A stretch of DNA of 64,000 nucleotides from Omphiscola glabra (lineage: Eukaryota; Mollusca; Gastropoda; Lymnaeidae): positions 11,606,435 through 11,670,434 of the forward strand of contig OZ024802.1 in NCBI GenBank assembly GCA_964017045.1, read 5' to 3'. The notes under the pieces were generated by a model. That model was not told the origin of the DNA and searched no databases. It worked only from the letters and a program-made list of their open reading frames with translations. Made by a program: the position numbers and the translations under genes. Of the stretch, positions 21,541 through 32,340 are shown in pieces (position 1 is the first letter of the stretch; each line of letters starts with the position of its first letter).

Positions 21541-23239
21541 AGTGAGTGTTGTGGTGTTATGGCTTAGCTTGCGGTGGGATTCTGGTGGTGGTGGTGGGTT
21601 AATAATGTGGTGTGCAGTAAATTTAATTTTGAAACAAAAGAAAGATCATAATTTGATCGTGTCTCATCCAAAGTCTGATGGATTTAGCCATTGAAGAGGC
21701 TTACCATGAAATAATGATAATTACTGGGAGACTAAAGCGCCGGGAGAAATAGTGCTTCCTTCTGAAAATATGCGATTTTATTAGAGGATAAATTTAACTA
21801 AATGTATGTATAAACCAGCAGGTCTTAAATAAAGAAATAAATTACTTGATGACGCAGCACTGTTATTTGAGTAGCTACGGTAAGCCGTGACGCGTGCACA
21901 CCCAAGTGGGACATTAACCATTTTCTTATTTTTTTTATAGAGAAAATATTTCCTAAAAGAACAAGCACCGTGCTCGAAAGTGTAGCCACCGGGGGCAAGA
22001 GAGTTACCGGCCGCTGGGCTTATCATTGTTTTGGGGGTCGCTGACGGATGGCTTGCAGACAGCCTCGTTTTCTTAAAGGTCTTATTTATAGTGACCCTGA
22101 CAGGGGTGAGTAAAAACATCATTGCGCCTTAAACCGCCCGCCCCCCCCCCACCTCAAGACTTGTCTTCCCCTGTTTTGTTTCCATCAAGCATAGTTCTCC
22201 CCCCCCCTCCCTCGCCCCCCTCCGACCATCTCTGTCTTTCTTAGTTTTTCTGGCCGATATATCAGTTTACTTCATAAGCCAAGCTTTCAAGAAATTATAA
22301 CTTTAGATAAACAGCTGACCAAAGCGTTTCATTGTTGGCTCTTTGTTGTTTTTTAAAACAAAAATTGTTTTAATGGAAGAATCGTCTCGGCTATCACCAA
22401 CAACACAAGCAGTTTAAATATCAGATTTTAAAAAAAAAATCTTTTTTAAATACCTTTTATGGTGTCGACGTTTTAAGTGGACCACAAAATACCCACAATG
22501 TCGGACTAATTACCCCAAATACCTTTAATTATGGATATACCAAAGTACATGTAAATAATACGTTTTAACTAAAGTAATTTTGTCATCATGTATTGAGCAT
22601 ATGGATGTATCTTTATGTCGAGCATCTTAAGTAATCTTAACAATTCCAAGTTAATCCCGAAATTACCACAGAATCTCGTAATGCGTGAAATAGTCGTTCC
22701 AATATCTCGGAATAACTCTCTTACATCCGGGAAGTCTCTCTTACACTCACTCCCATGTACACCAACATAGCATACATAAGTCTCTTAAATTCAACACGTC
22801 TCTTAACCTCACACCTTTGACCCCAAAAAAATGTAATTGCAGTTATTGATACTAATTTACCTTACGCCTCATTTTTCCAAAAAGTATTTCATAAATTCTT
22901 GAACTTCTTTAAAAATTCCTTACCCCCCCCCCCCCCCCACAAAAAAAAAACAACAACAGCAACACACTTTTTAAACATGCAGTTCTGTTGGTCAAACCGC
23001 CCCGCCCCCGCAAACATCCCTAGACACCCCCCCCCCCACACCATGTAACATTCCCCATGCCCACCAACTGCTCACCCTCCAATGCCCGTCTCCCGACCTG
23101 CTCGTCTTCTGTTTTACTTTGGACTAAACAAAGCTGAGAGTAAAAAAAAAAAAGATACGTACGCCCGTGTACCCATATTGATACACCAAGCGCCCTGCCC
23201 CCGTCCCTATCTGGCACCCCTACCACCACAACACCCCCA
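21541..23239. other. Non-coding DNA, homopolymer-rich
   Basis: C runs at 22140-22150, 22200-22207, 22924-22938 and 23030-23037; ggtggtggtggtgg near 21585. The minus frame at 21781-22122 has no repeat but also no codon pattern or splice sites that would support a gene. Confidence 0.4.
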
Positions 23240-23460
23240 CCACGGCCACGGCTTGATGATGTTCAGAAGACACGCGGCCTGCTGGCATGTGTTTCGTCGG
23301 CCGCGTCAGTCACACGAGAAATGCTTATTGGTGTCTCTTTTCTATGTCATCCGCCGCGATTCGAGGAATGTCGAGTGCGGAAAAGGGGGGGGGGCGTGGA
23401 GATGGGATGATAAAGCGGGTGTGGACTGCGGTGTAATTAATAACAATCGGAACGCTTAAA
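23240..23460. promoter_or_regulatory. Small GC-rich island
   Basis: CG-rich non-repetitive sequence (ggccgcgtcagtcacacg, catccgccgcgattcg). No exon signals. It could be regulatory; evidence is only compositional. Confidence 0.22.
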
Positions 23461-24277
23461 TAATGGAGATACCTGGTCTAACGAACAAGAAGATGGCTTT
23501 TTTCATTCTAATTGTGTTAAAACTAACTATTAATAGAAGATACAAGAGTTAGTTTCTTTGAGTTTCTTAAGCCAAAGGTGTTAATTTTATTACTTGTAAA
23601 AATACACCACCCTCCCCCCCAAAAAAAAATATAACATGAAAAGTCCGATAGCTCTCAGAAAAAAAAAATTGGAGTCAACAATGATGTCATAAAATATAAC
23701 CGCTCTCCGTGACATTGTTATTTTCGACCTACGTTATCACCAAAGGACACATGCACTATTCCAGATGTTGTCCCCTTAACCGCGGCCATTTTTTTCCTTC
23801 CAATTTTCCAGTTTGTTAAGTTAGATAAAAAACCCAGTTAATGACGGGCCACACCAGTGGGCGTGTTTCATCTCATGCTTTAAAAAAGACCCACCTCCCA
23901 CATTTAAACAGTTTAAAAAAACGTTGAAAATATAATCCTGTCAAGGGAAGACACTGTCTTCATTCTTCAAAGTCTGTTAAGAGTTATGCACCGACTATCA
24001 AAGCTCTAAAATATGAAAATAAACAGCTCTTTAATGAGAACGTTCTTTTAAACAGACAAAAAATGTTAGACTTTGTGGGCACGGACAACGGCGCGGGTGT
24101 GTTGTTCATCTCTGCCCGCTTCCTTCACAAAGTCAGACTGGCACCACACTATATGATGTACTGCAGCACCGGGATGTGGTGCTGGGATGAAGGAGGAGGG
24201 GCGGGCGTTGAAGACAGAAAAAAACAACTCTTTGTGAATTGTGGGACGGAATTGTGTGTGAATGTTCAGAAGCTGCT
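23461..24277. other. Non-coding DNA
   Basis: AT-rich and non-repetitive, then 24060-24260 of mixed composition whose open frame continues into the CA-rich repeat. I do not regard it as a gene. Confidence 0.4.
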
Positions 24278-24778
24278 ACACACACATCAACATACACTCC
24301 AACGCACACTTCAACACATGCATCAACACACACACATCAAGACACGCACCAACACACGCACCAACACACACATCAACACACACATCAACATACACACCAA
24401 CTCACACATCAACACATGCATCACCACACACACATCAACATACGCACCAACACACACGTCAACACACACATCATCACACACATCAACACACACATCAACA
24501 CACGCACCAACACACACACATCAACACACACGTCAACACAGACGCCAATCCACACATCAACACACACATCAACACACACATCAACACACGCACCAACACA
24601 CACATCAACACACAAATCAACACACACACCAACACACACATCAACACACACGTCAACACGGACGCCAACCCACACATCAACCCACACACCAACACACACA
24701 TCAACACACACGTCAACACAGACGCCAACCCACACACCAACACACGCATCAACCCACACATCAACACACACATCACGA
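24278..24778. repeat. CA-rich minisatellite (acacatcaac, ~12 bp)
   Basis: About 40 units of acacatcaacac with acgcacc and acgtcaac variants, plus a larger repeated block containing acagacgcc/acggacgcc (24537, 24657, 24717). All six frames become low complexity (THQHTHQH, HINTHINT, CVDVCVDV). In the sense of the SoxD transcript (minus) it is UG-rich. Confidence 0.95.
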
Positions 24779-24935
24779 AACAAGTCAAATGATACATACC
24801 GACGGGAAAGAACATTTCCACATGGTGTCTGCGTTCGCAATTAACAACAAACAGTAATTATTTTATATTTCTATATAGATCTTTATTAACATTTCGATCT
24901 CAACATCTAGATCTAATAGATCATGTTGTAAAAAG

Positions 24936-25421
24936 TGAGAGAAAAAAAAGAAAAGACGGAAAAAAAAGAAAGAAAAAAAGAAAAGAAAGAAAAAGAAAAG
25001 AAAGAAAAAAAAAGAAAGAAAAAAAAATAAAGAAAAAAAGAAAGAAACAAAGAAAAGAAAGAAGAAAAAAAGAAAGAAAAAAAGAAAAGAAAGAAGAAAA
25101 AAAGAAAGAAAAAAAGAAAAGAAAGAAGAAAAAAAAGAAAGAAAAAAAGAAAAGAAAGAAGAAAAAAAGAAAGAAAAAAAGAAAAGAAAGAAGAAAAAAA
25201 AGAAAGGAAAAAAGAAAAGAAAGAAGAAAAAAAGAAAGAAAAAAAGAAAAGAAAGAAGAAAAAAATAAAGAAAAAAAATAAAAGAAAGAAAGAAGAAAAA
25301 AAGAAAGAAAAAAAAATAAAGAAAAAAAAATAAAAGAAAGAAGAAAAAATAATAAAATAAAGAGAAACAAAAGAAAGAAGAAAAAAAGAAAAGAAAGAAG
25401 AAAAAAAAGAAAAGAAAGAAA
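24936..25421 (+). repeat. ~490-bp polypurine tract (GAAA/AGAAA)
   Basis: The plus strand is almost entirely A and G (gaaagaaaaaaagaaaag words, a few T and C interruptions). A looser unit of about 55-60 bp recurs. On minus it is a continuous C/U tract, in the intron about 530 bases after the SoxD donor. The Phe-rich minus frames (FFFLFF) are shadows. Confidence 0.95.
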
Positions 25422-25949
25422 AGTTTCACTGCACATTTTGTTGGTATAGATAAATAGTCAAAAGACGGTGAATAAGGTAGCAACCACACTCCATCGCTTT
25501 GTCGTCGCTGTCGTAAATGCCTTAAAACATAACGCATGACCATGAACAGGAAGCGATTGATGGCGCCCAGGGTGCCAGTGGGTATACTTCCCCGGGTTCC
25601 GAAGGACGTAAAATAAAATATTTACAAAAAAAAAAAAATTAAATAGACCTTAATAAAACTTAATTCTTCCATATTAAACTACATCATGTGGTGTTCGAAT
25701 GTTAAAAAAAGTGGGGGGGGGGGGGGGTGCGGTCAAAGGTGGACTCGGTGAAAGCTTCGCCTCTGGCGCGTACAATCACCTGCAAGACGTACTACGCCAA
25801 CGACAGTATGAATTCAGTGAGTACGAATTAGAAGTCTCCTTGATAAATATATAGGTGCCAAGAAAAAATAAATTGGTCGCCAATCTACTCAAGATTGACT
25901 GAACCGATTCACAGGTTCTCAACTATTAATGTAATGAACAATCACATAC
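25422..25949 (-). other. SoxD intron, proximal part
   Basis: Starts with the donor gtatgtgatt at 25949. It contains a 15-G run at 25713-25727 and a short GC-balanced patch (25730-25850) open in two plus frames for roughly 30-40 codons, with no acceptor. Confidence 0.5.
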
Positions 25950-26586
25950 CTGATCCTTCTGTTTGCTCAAGTTTTCACGAATGTTCTGAAGGTGGTTGAT
26001 CATTTCGCTAATCTGTCGCTCCTTCTCGCTCAGCGTGGCCTCTCCGGCCAGCACGGCCTGGACCGTGTCCATGACCTTCGGGCTGTCAGAGGTCAAGGGC
26101 GTGTCGACCGCGGCATCCGATGCCTTGGAGTTGAGCCGCCGGAGGACGTTCTCCATCGAACGTTTCTGCGAGTTGAACAGACTCGACGATCCCAGGATCG
26201 ATGTGGACGACAAGGAGGAAGATTTCGTCGGTGAGTTCAGCGACGACGAAGACAGTTTGAGATCCGCGGTCTCCGATTCAGAGCCGGACTCTGGGCCGTT
26301 CTGGGAGAATGCGGCCCTCGTTTCGATATCCGTCTCGCGCTCCTTGGTGTCGATATCCACGTCTGCCGTGGTCAAGTCCTCGACCTCCGTGTCGTCATCG
26401 ACCCGGTCGTCGTGGAAGTTGTCGTTGCTGTGGTCGGAGTGAATGTCTGCCTCCTCGTTGTCCACCTCCGTGTCGGAGTTGCCCGGCGAGCACGGGGCGT
26501 CGTCTAATCCGATAGCGGAGTGATTCTTCACCACGTCTTCCTTCGGTAATTTGGTCGGCGTGTTCTTACGCTTCGAAGACATAGTC
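25950..26586 (-). CDS. SoxD (Sox5/6/13-like) transcription factor, first coding exon
   Basis: SoxD proteins are nuclear HMG-box factors that dimerise through N-terminal coiled coils and act in cell-fate control. The exon begins after a 13-T tract and gttcactttgacag (AG at 26588-26587), has four leader bases, then ATG at 26582-26580. It encodes 211 residues and ends in phase 0 at cag|GTATGTG. Residues 1-14 are basic (MSSKRKNTPTKLPK; the start resembles MSSK of Sox5/6). About 27-90 is acidic, 110-136 Ser-rich with an SPTK. At 183-205 TLSEKERQISEMINHLQNIR matches the family's ESLAEKERQL..MI.QL..LR start of the coiled coil. The open frame runs only seven codons past the donor. Codons are GC-rich at third positions, unlike the flanks. 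No HMG-box exon was found. The assignment rests on one motif and the N-terminus, so another coiled-coil nuclear protein is possible. Confidence 0.78.
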
Positions 26587-27838
26587 CTGTCAAAGTGAAC
26601 AGAATTTAAAAAAAAAAAAATACATAGTATTTACATTTTACTCAATGAAATAAGAAATGTGTATTAGGTAATGTATTTTAGCTATTTTTTTTTTTTTAAT
26701 TGGGATGACAAAAAATTAATTAGATAATAGATCATTTTAATTATAAAAATTTCATTTGAAAAGCTAATGTCTGTCAAAAATGCCTAATGTTATGGTCTGT
26801 GGAAGCTATCCGTTGAGGACAGGGCTGAACACTTCAGATCTAAACAAAACAATAAACAAACACACACAATTTATAGTATAGAAATAAGAAGATCGTCATG
26901 TTATACTCTGTCTAACTCTGAAGAATTAGCTAATCATGTCGCCAATCTCGGTTTCACACAGTTGTTCATCTCAAGCCATTTTAGGATTCTTAAAATGTTG
27001 CAAGCAAAACTAATGATGGAATCTGAGATGAAACAAAATGGCTCATAATTTAAAATTTCAGAGTTAACCTTGAAAAAAAAAAGGGTCATCACACTTTATG
27101 TTAGCGATCCCAGCCCCCGCCCCCCCTCCCCCACCACCCCCCCCCCCCCCAAAATTATTTTTTTCTTTTAAATTAATAAAAATAAGTCATTTAAAGCAAT
27201 TTGGCGGCAATTTGTTGCACAATGCTTGATTGTCTTGTGGCTCAAAACTATTTAGGCGCATGCGCTTCAGTGCACGTTCGCACGGTGGTCTCCATGGGGC
27301 CCATTCATAAGATTCGCCCATTCTGTTGCAATGACATCATGCCGCCCTACACCACATAAAAAAGGTGGGACCCTCTCCCCCACTTGTGGGCCGCTTGAAC
27401 AATGTCCATTTGTCCGTCCCTCTCAGGCGTTCCACGTTGTTATCTCAAACCGTGACGACAGGGTCGTAAAGGAAGAAACATTGCAACCGGAGGCTCTCAA
27501 ATTGGAGAAAATGTGAAGAGAGAAATTCAACAAGAAGAACTTTGCCGATATTATCTGTGTAATTTATTGTTACAAATCCAACTGTTGCTATGTAATATCA
27601 CAGGAAAAGGGGGGGGGGCACTTGTTATTCAATGGGTTTAAGATAAACTGGAAAAACGTTTGTCTTCAAAAATTATATATTACATCATTGATATTTTTAA
27701 GGTTTTTTTCCCCAGATACGGTTACATCTTTACGACTCGGACAAAAACAAAAATCAGACCTCACAATTGAAACTGAATAGTATATATGGCAAGAAATAGA
27801 CTAGTCGTAATATTTGATAGAACTGATAACACATAATT
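26587..27838. other. Non-coding DNA upstream of the SoxD exon (5' intron)
   Basis: Begins with the poly-T acceptor tract of the exon (minus strand). It includes a C-rich stretch at 27116-27152, a GC-balanced patch at 27240-27480 and a G run at 27610-27618. No leader exon could be identified. Confidence 0.45.
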
Positions 27839-28228
27839 GTAAGAGTCACTGACACCGGTAATGTTCATAAAACTTAGACCCACCAAAGTGTTAGAGTCAC
27901 TGACACCGGTAATGTTAATAAGACACAGACCCACATAAGTTCACTTACACCGGTAATGTTCATAAGACACAGACCCACCAAATTCTGAGAGTCACTGACA
28001 CCAGTAATGTTCATAAGACAGAGACCCACATAAGTGTGAGAGTCACTGACACCGGTAATGTTCATAGACACAGACCCACCAAAGTGTGAGAGTCACTGAC
28101 ACCGGTAATGTTCATAAGACACAGACCCACCAAAGTGTGAGAGTCATTGACATCGGTAATGTTCATAAGACACAGACCCACATAAGTGTGAGACTCACTG
28201 ACACCAGCAATGTTAATAAGACTTAGAG
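27839..28228. repeat. ~50-bp minisatellite, about 8 copies
   Basis: Units contain gagtcactgacaccggtaat and gttcataagacacagaccca. The last copy is interrupted by a SPIN-like insertion. Confidence 0.93.
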
Positions 28229-28426
28229 CAGTGGTTCTCAACCTTCATAATGCCGCGACCCTTTAATACGTTCCTCGTGTTGTGGTGACCAACCAGCTAC
28301 AAAATTATTTTCGTTGCTACTTCATAACTGCGGTGTATATGGGTTTTCGGATGGTCTTAGGGGACCCCCCGGTAAAGGGTCATTCGACCCCCAAAGGGAT
28401 CGCGACCCACAGTTTGAGAACCGCTG
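28229..28426 (+). mobile_element. SPIN-like hAT MITE, copy 3 (full length)
   Basis: The 198-bp element starts cagtggttctcaacc and ends gtttgagaaccgctg. It is flanked by acttagag (28221-28228) and atttagag (28427-28434), a 7/8 match to an 8-bp duplication. It contains aatgccgcgaccctttaata, acaaaattattttcgttgct, ggatggtcttaggggacc and aagggtcattcgaccccc. It is inserted in a copy of the preceding minisatellite, so that array is older than the insertion. Confidence 0.92.
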
Positions 28427-28434
28427 ATTTAGAG

Positions 28435-28692
28435 CCACATACGAGTGTGTTGTAGAGGGGTGCCAGGAATGCTCATCTGAGAGCAGAAATAACCTTTTCA
28501 GATTGTTTTAAATTTAACAAAACCAAGCACCCCCGAAGCTTCCAGGTCGGTAGCTTGTAGGACAATGGCCAGTCTGTGGATAGATAAATGAATCAAACAC
28601 GTGCGTCTGGTGGTTGTGAGTAGATGCACGTACCGGTAGCCGGCCTGAAGTGAGCCAAATAAACGTGCTGATGGCTGGTGCTAACATTCATT
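28435..28692. other. Non-coding DNA
   Basis: Nothing recognised. Confidence 0.4.
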
Positions 28693-29190
28693 CCCGGGGC
28701 GACCTGAGAGAGGGGGCGAGAGAAGGGAGAGGGTGGGATAGAGAGATAGAGAGATAGAGAGATAGAGAGAGCGAGAGAGGGGTGGGATAGTGCGGGAGAC
28801 TGATAGAGAGGGAAAAGAGGGTGATAGCGAGAGAGAGGGGAGAGAGAGGGTGTGATAGTGAGGGAGACAGAGAGGGAAAAGAGGGTAAGAGAGAGAGAGA
28901 GAAAGAGAGAGCGGGAGAGAGAGAGAGGGGTTGGAATAGGGAGGGAAAGATAGAGAGAGGGGGAAAGGGAAAGAGATACAGAGATAGATGAAAAGAGACA
29001 GAGAATATGGAAAAGAGAATGAGACAGCGGAGGAGAGAGAGGGAGAGGGAGAGACAGGGCGACAGGCAGAGAGAGAGAGCGGGAGAGAATTAAAGTGAGA
29101 GAATGAGAGAGAGAGCGACAGAGTCAGAGAGAGAGAGCAACAGAAACAGAGAGAGACACAGAGAGAGAAACAGAGAGAGGATTGTGTTTG
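28693..29190 (+). repeat. GA-rich microsatellite tract
   Basis: Long gagaga and gatagaga runs with interruptions. In the SoxD sense (minus) it is CU-rich. Confidence 0.92.
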
Positions 29191-29771
29191 GGGGTGGGGG
29201 AGGTGAGTTAATGGCCTTCCTGTTCAGGTTTAAAGTAGTGCCGTTTAACACGTGCATACTTGAGCTATTTAAAAAGTCGCATTAAGTCTAACCTTAAGAA
29301 TAAAATTTGCTTTAGAATGAAACGACTTAAAGTACTTTTTTGCCCATCCTTGGAAATTTATAGAATTTATTTGACATGAAATAAACGCTTTTTTTTTAAA
29401 GGAAATGTAAAAACAAAAATAATCAAACTAACAATCAAACAAACCGACAGAAAAACAAACACATAAATGTATGTACCCTCATTAAAAGATAATACTAATA
29501 ATTTCCTTCAATCTACAGTTGACCCCCAGGAAGAATGTACCGAAACCTTTGTTAAACAGAACTAACACTACAACTTTGCCTATTTGTCGCCTACCTTTGG
29601 GACATGCATTATCTTTTACCTTGTAAATATTGCAATGATTTTGTGAATGGTAATGTTTTCTATACTTTTCAAATTCTATGCTCACACATTTTCTCAAAAA
29701 AAAAAAAAAAAAAAGACCGTCTAGAATTTAAGCAAATTAGCTTTCTGTGATTTGAGAAGGAAAAAAAAAAA
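29191..29771. other. AT-rich non-coding DNA
   Basis: Contains a poly-A run at about 29697-29714. No gene recognised. Confidence 0.45.
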
Positions 29772-30030
29772 GAACCTCTACAATTTGGGAGAAATAGACC
29801 ATCTACAATTTGGGAGAAATAGACCATCTACAATTTGGGAGAAATAGACCATCTACAATTTGGGAGAAATAGACCATCTACAATTTGGGAGAAATAGACC
29901 ATCTACAATTTGGGAGAAATAGACCATCTACAATTTGGGAGAAATAGACCATCTACAATTTGGGAGAAATAGACTACAATTTGGGAAAAATAGATCATCT
30001 ACAATTTGAGGGGAAAAAAAGACCCTCTAC
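29772..30030. repeat. 25-bp minisatellite, about 10 copies
   Basis: Unit agaccatctacaatttggga followed by gaaat; the middle copies are identical. Confidence 0.95.
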
Positions 30031-30439
30031 AATTTGATAATTTTTTTAAAGTCATAAATGTTATTATTTGGTATAAATTCGATGTTACCAATAATTTGAC
30101 CCCTATAGGGACACTTCAGGGACTAATATTTTATTTTCATTCCAAATAAATGTGGAGATACTCTTAAGGCATAAACCTATCTTTTTTTAAAAAAAAAAAA
30201 TTACTGTCACGCCTTTTATAAGACGCTTGCTGTTAACACGACCCATCTCTGGAGCTAAGACTTGCCAGTTAACCGGACTTAAAGTGTGGTCTAATTAAGA
30301 AACGGCAATAAAGAAAATTAGACAAAATGCAGAGTCCCCTACTCCTACTCCTGGGATGACGCCATGAATTGAAGATATAAAATAAAAAGTTTTAAAAAAT
30401 AAAATATATTCAAAAAAAAAAAAAAAGCCCAAACAAACT
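30031..30439. other. AT-rich non-coding DNA
   Basis: A-rich and T-rich runs only (for example 30183-30200, 30413-30426). Confidence 0.45.
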
Positions 30440-30660
30440 CGGCCCCATTAGTGCGTGATCTGCTTGTCAGCAGGGTTATGGCCGCTCTTCAGCGTATCAC
30501 AGAGGAGCTATTTATTCCTCGGAGTCTGAGTTTATCAAAAGAGGGGTGTCGACACAAGGAGAGCGCCCCCTTGGAATATCATCCCCCTTTGCGCGGGTGT
30601 GTGTGTTCGGACCTGACACCCAGTGAGGAGACTGCGGGATGCTGACTTTTGGCTGCAATT
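30440..30660. promoter_or_regulatory. Candidate conserved non-coding island
   Basis: Sharp change to GC-balanced, non-repetitive sequence (ttatggccgctcttcagcgt, gagtctgagtttatcaaaag). The plus strand is open for 64 codons, but the residues show no recognisable family and no splice signals. A regulatory island is a little more likely than an exon. Confidence 0.3.
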
Positions 30661-30717
30661 CAAAAACCTGTCACGTCATAACGTTCTAGAATCTCAGTGC
30701 TGGCGTATTGTGTAAAT

Positions 30718-30776
30718 CACAGGTGTAATAAATCACGGGTGTAAATCATCGGTGTAAATCACAGGTGTAAATCACA
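30718..30776. repeat. 15-bp repeat (aggtgtaaatcac), 4-5 copies
   Basis: Direct repeats of gtgtaaatca with small changes. Confidence 0.85.
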
Positions 30777-31026
30777 CGAGGAGACATAAAGTGAATATCC
30801 ATGTTATTTTAATTTGTAAAAAAGGTTAGCTTTACTAACAGACCGCGTTTTAACTTTCAAAAGAATTCCATCACTTAATTGATCACTTTATTGATCTATT
30901 TATAGTTTTATCAATTTTAAAAGGGACATATAGGACCATTAAGGTAGTGCAGATGCAATATAAAGTTTCATGGTATCAGCAGTTATGAGCACTCTTCTGC
31001 GCGTAATTTACATTGCCTGCATTTTT
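30777..31026. other. Non-coding DNA
   Basis: Nothing recognised. Confidence 0.4.
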
Positions 31027-31220
31027 CTATTGGTTAGCTGCACTTATATTGCTGAGCAAGACAAGGCGTTCTATTGGCTAGCTGCACTTATATTGCTGAG
31101 CAAGACGAAGCGTTCTATTGGCTAGCTGCACTTATATTGATGAGCAAGACAAAGCGTTCTATTGGCTAGCTGCACTTATATTGCTGAGCAAGACGAAGCT
31201 CTCTATTGGCTAGCTGCACG
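31027..31220. repeat. 44-bp minisatellite, about 4.4 copies
   Basis: Units start at 31027, 31071, 31115, 31159 and 31203 and share ctattggctagctgcactta and tattgctgagcaagac. Confidence 0.95.
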
Positions 31221-31739
31221 CAAAAAATTAACCTTGAATTTTCGACTGTTATAAAAAGAAAATGTTCCTAATTCCCTAGCCTATGTAAATAAATAAATAC
31301 ATTATATATTTATACATTTGTTTTACATATATATAATAATAAATTTACGCATTGAAATTAAACAGAATGTGTTTTTATTATTTTTATATTAAACAATTGT
31401 TACCTAGATATTTTGAAGTGTACAAGTAATTTCTTTAGTACCAGCGTGTACAAGTAAAGAAATAAAATTACTAGAAATCTAAGTGGAATCTCATCATGAC
31501 AAAATTGTGTACAGGGGACGAACACAGACAAAAATTAATGAAGAAGAAGAATTAATCAGCTCAACTCCATGGCTTTTTTTTCTTTTAATGTCGTACAAAC
31601 AAACGTAAAAAAAAAGAATCACAGGTATGATGATCACCAGAGATAAGCAGTAGCTACAACTATAAACGTGATATCTGTAAGAGCCTGTGGTGAAATGAAG
31701 CAGAAAGACGCGGCAACTGTGAAATAAACACTGCGCGGT
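31221..31739. other. AT-rich non-coding DNA
   Basis: Contains short tandem words (cagcgtgtacaagtaa type near 31419-31458). No gene recognised. Confidence 0.45.
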
Positions 31740-31930
31740 TGTCATGGCAATACTAAATATTGTTCTCGGAGATAACTCTGCGTTTCCTTGGATGTCGAGT
31801 TATCAGCCCTTGCCGCAAAATGACGTGGTCTCGGGCCGTATGTCTGTCTCTTAATCTTGTTAAATTACTTTAAAATAATGATCTATCCCTGGGTCTGTCA
31901 CGGCCGTGGCCCCTAGGATACGTCAGCGTC
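31740..31930. promoter_or_regulatory. Small non-repetitive GC-balanced island
   Basis: Contains cgagttatcagcccttgccg, aaaatgacgtggtctcgg and ggcccctaggatacgtca. It is bounded by AT-rich DNA and a CT-rich tract. A regulatory role is inferred from composition only. Confidence 0.25.
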
Positions 31931-32340
31931 TCTTCCTTCTCTCTTTCCCTCTATCCCTCTCCCTCCCCTTCAATCCTTGCCGAGCCTTTCTCTCCCCCCA
32001 CTCTCTAACTTACATGCTTCATTATTTCGCTCCTCCAGTAGGCCAACCTCATTTTGATATTTAACTAAACTACTGCTCTTTATTCTTCTTCGTCTTCCTC
32101 TCATTACCTTCTCTCTCTCTCTCTCTCCACTCTTTCTTTCAACTCCCCCCTCTCTCTCCCTTGGCACGGCTTTGATGTATGGATGGATGTTTGGAAGTTT
32201 GGATGGATGGTTGGATGGATGGATAGATAGATATATGGATAGATAGATGGATGGATGGATGCATGGAGGGAGGGGGGACTGGCTGACTGACGGACGGACA
32301 GACGGACGGACAGACTGACTGACTGACTGACTGCATCAGC
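31931..32340. repeat. CT-rich tract followed by (GGAT)n and (CTGA)n
   Basis: 31931-32160 is CT-rich; 32172-32267 has ggat/gata tetranucleotides; 32274-32333 has gact/ggac tetranucleotides. Frames here are low complexity. Confidence 0.85.

Noticed and set aside
24063..24857. His/Thr-rich frames
   Set aside because: These are translations of a CA-rich minisatellite.
24863..25543. Phe-rich minus frames
   Set aside because: These are translations of a polypurine/polypyrimidine tract.
29772..30030. CRISPR-like array
   Set aside because: Units are contiguous 25-bp repeats without distinct spacers, and the genome is eukaryotic.
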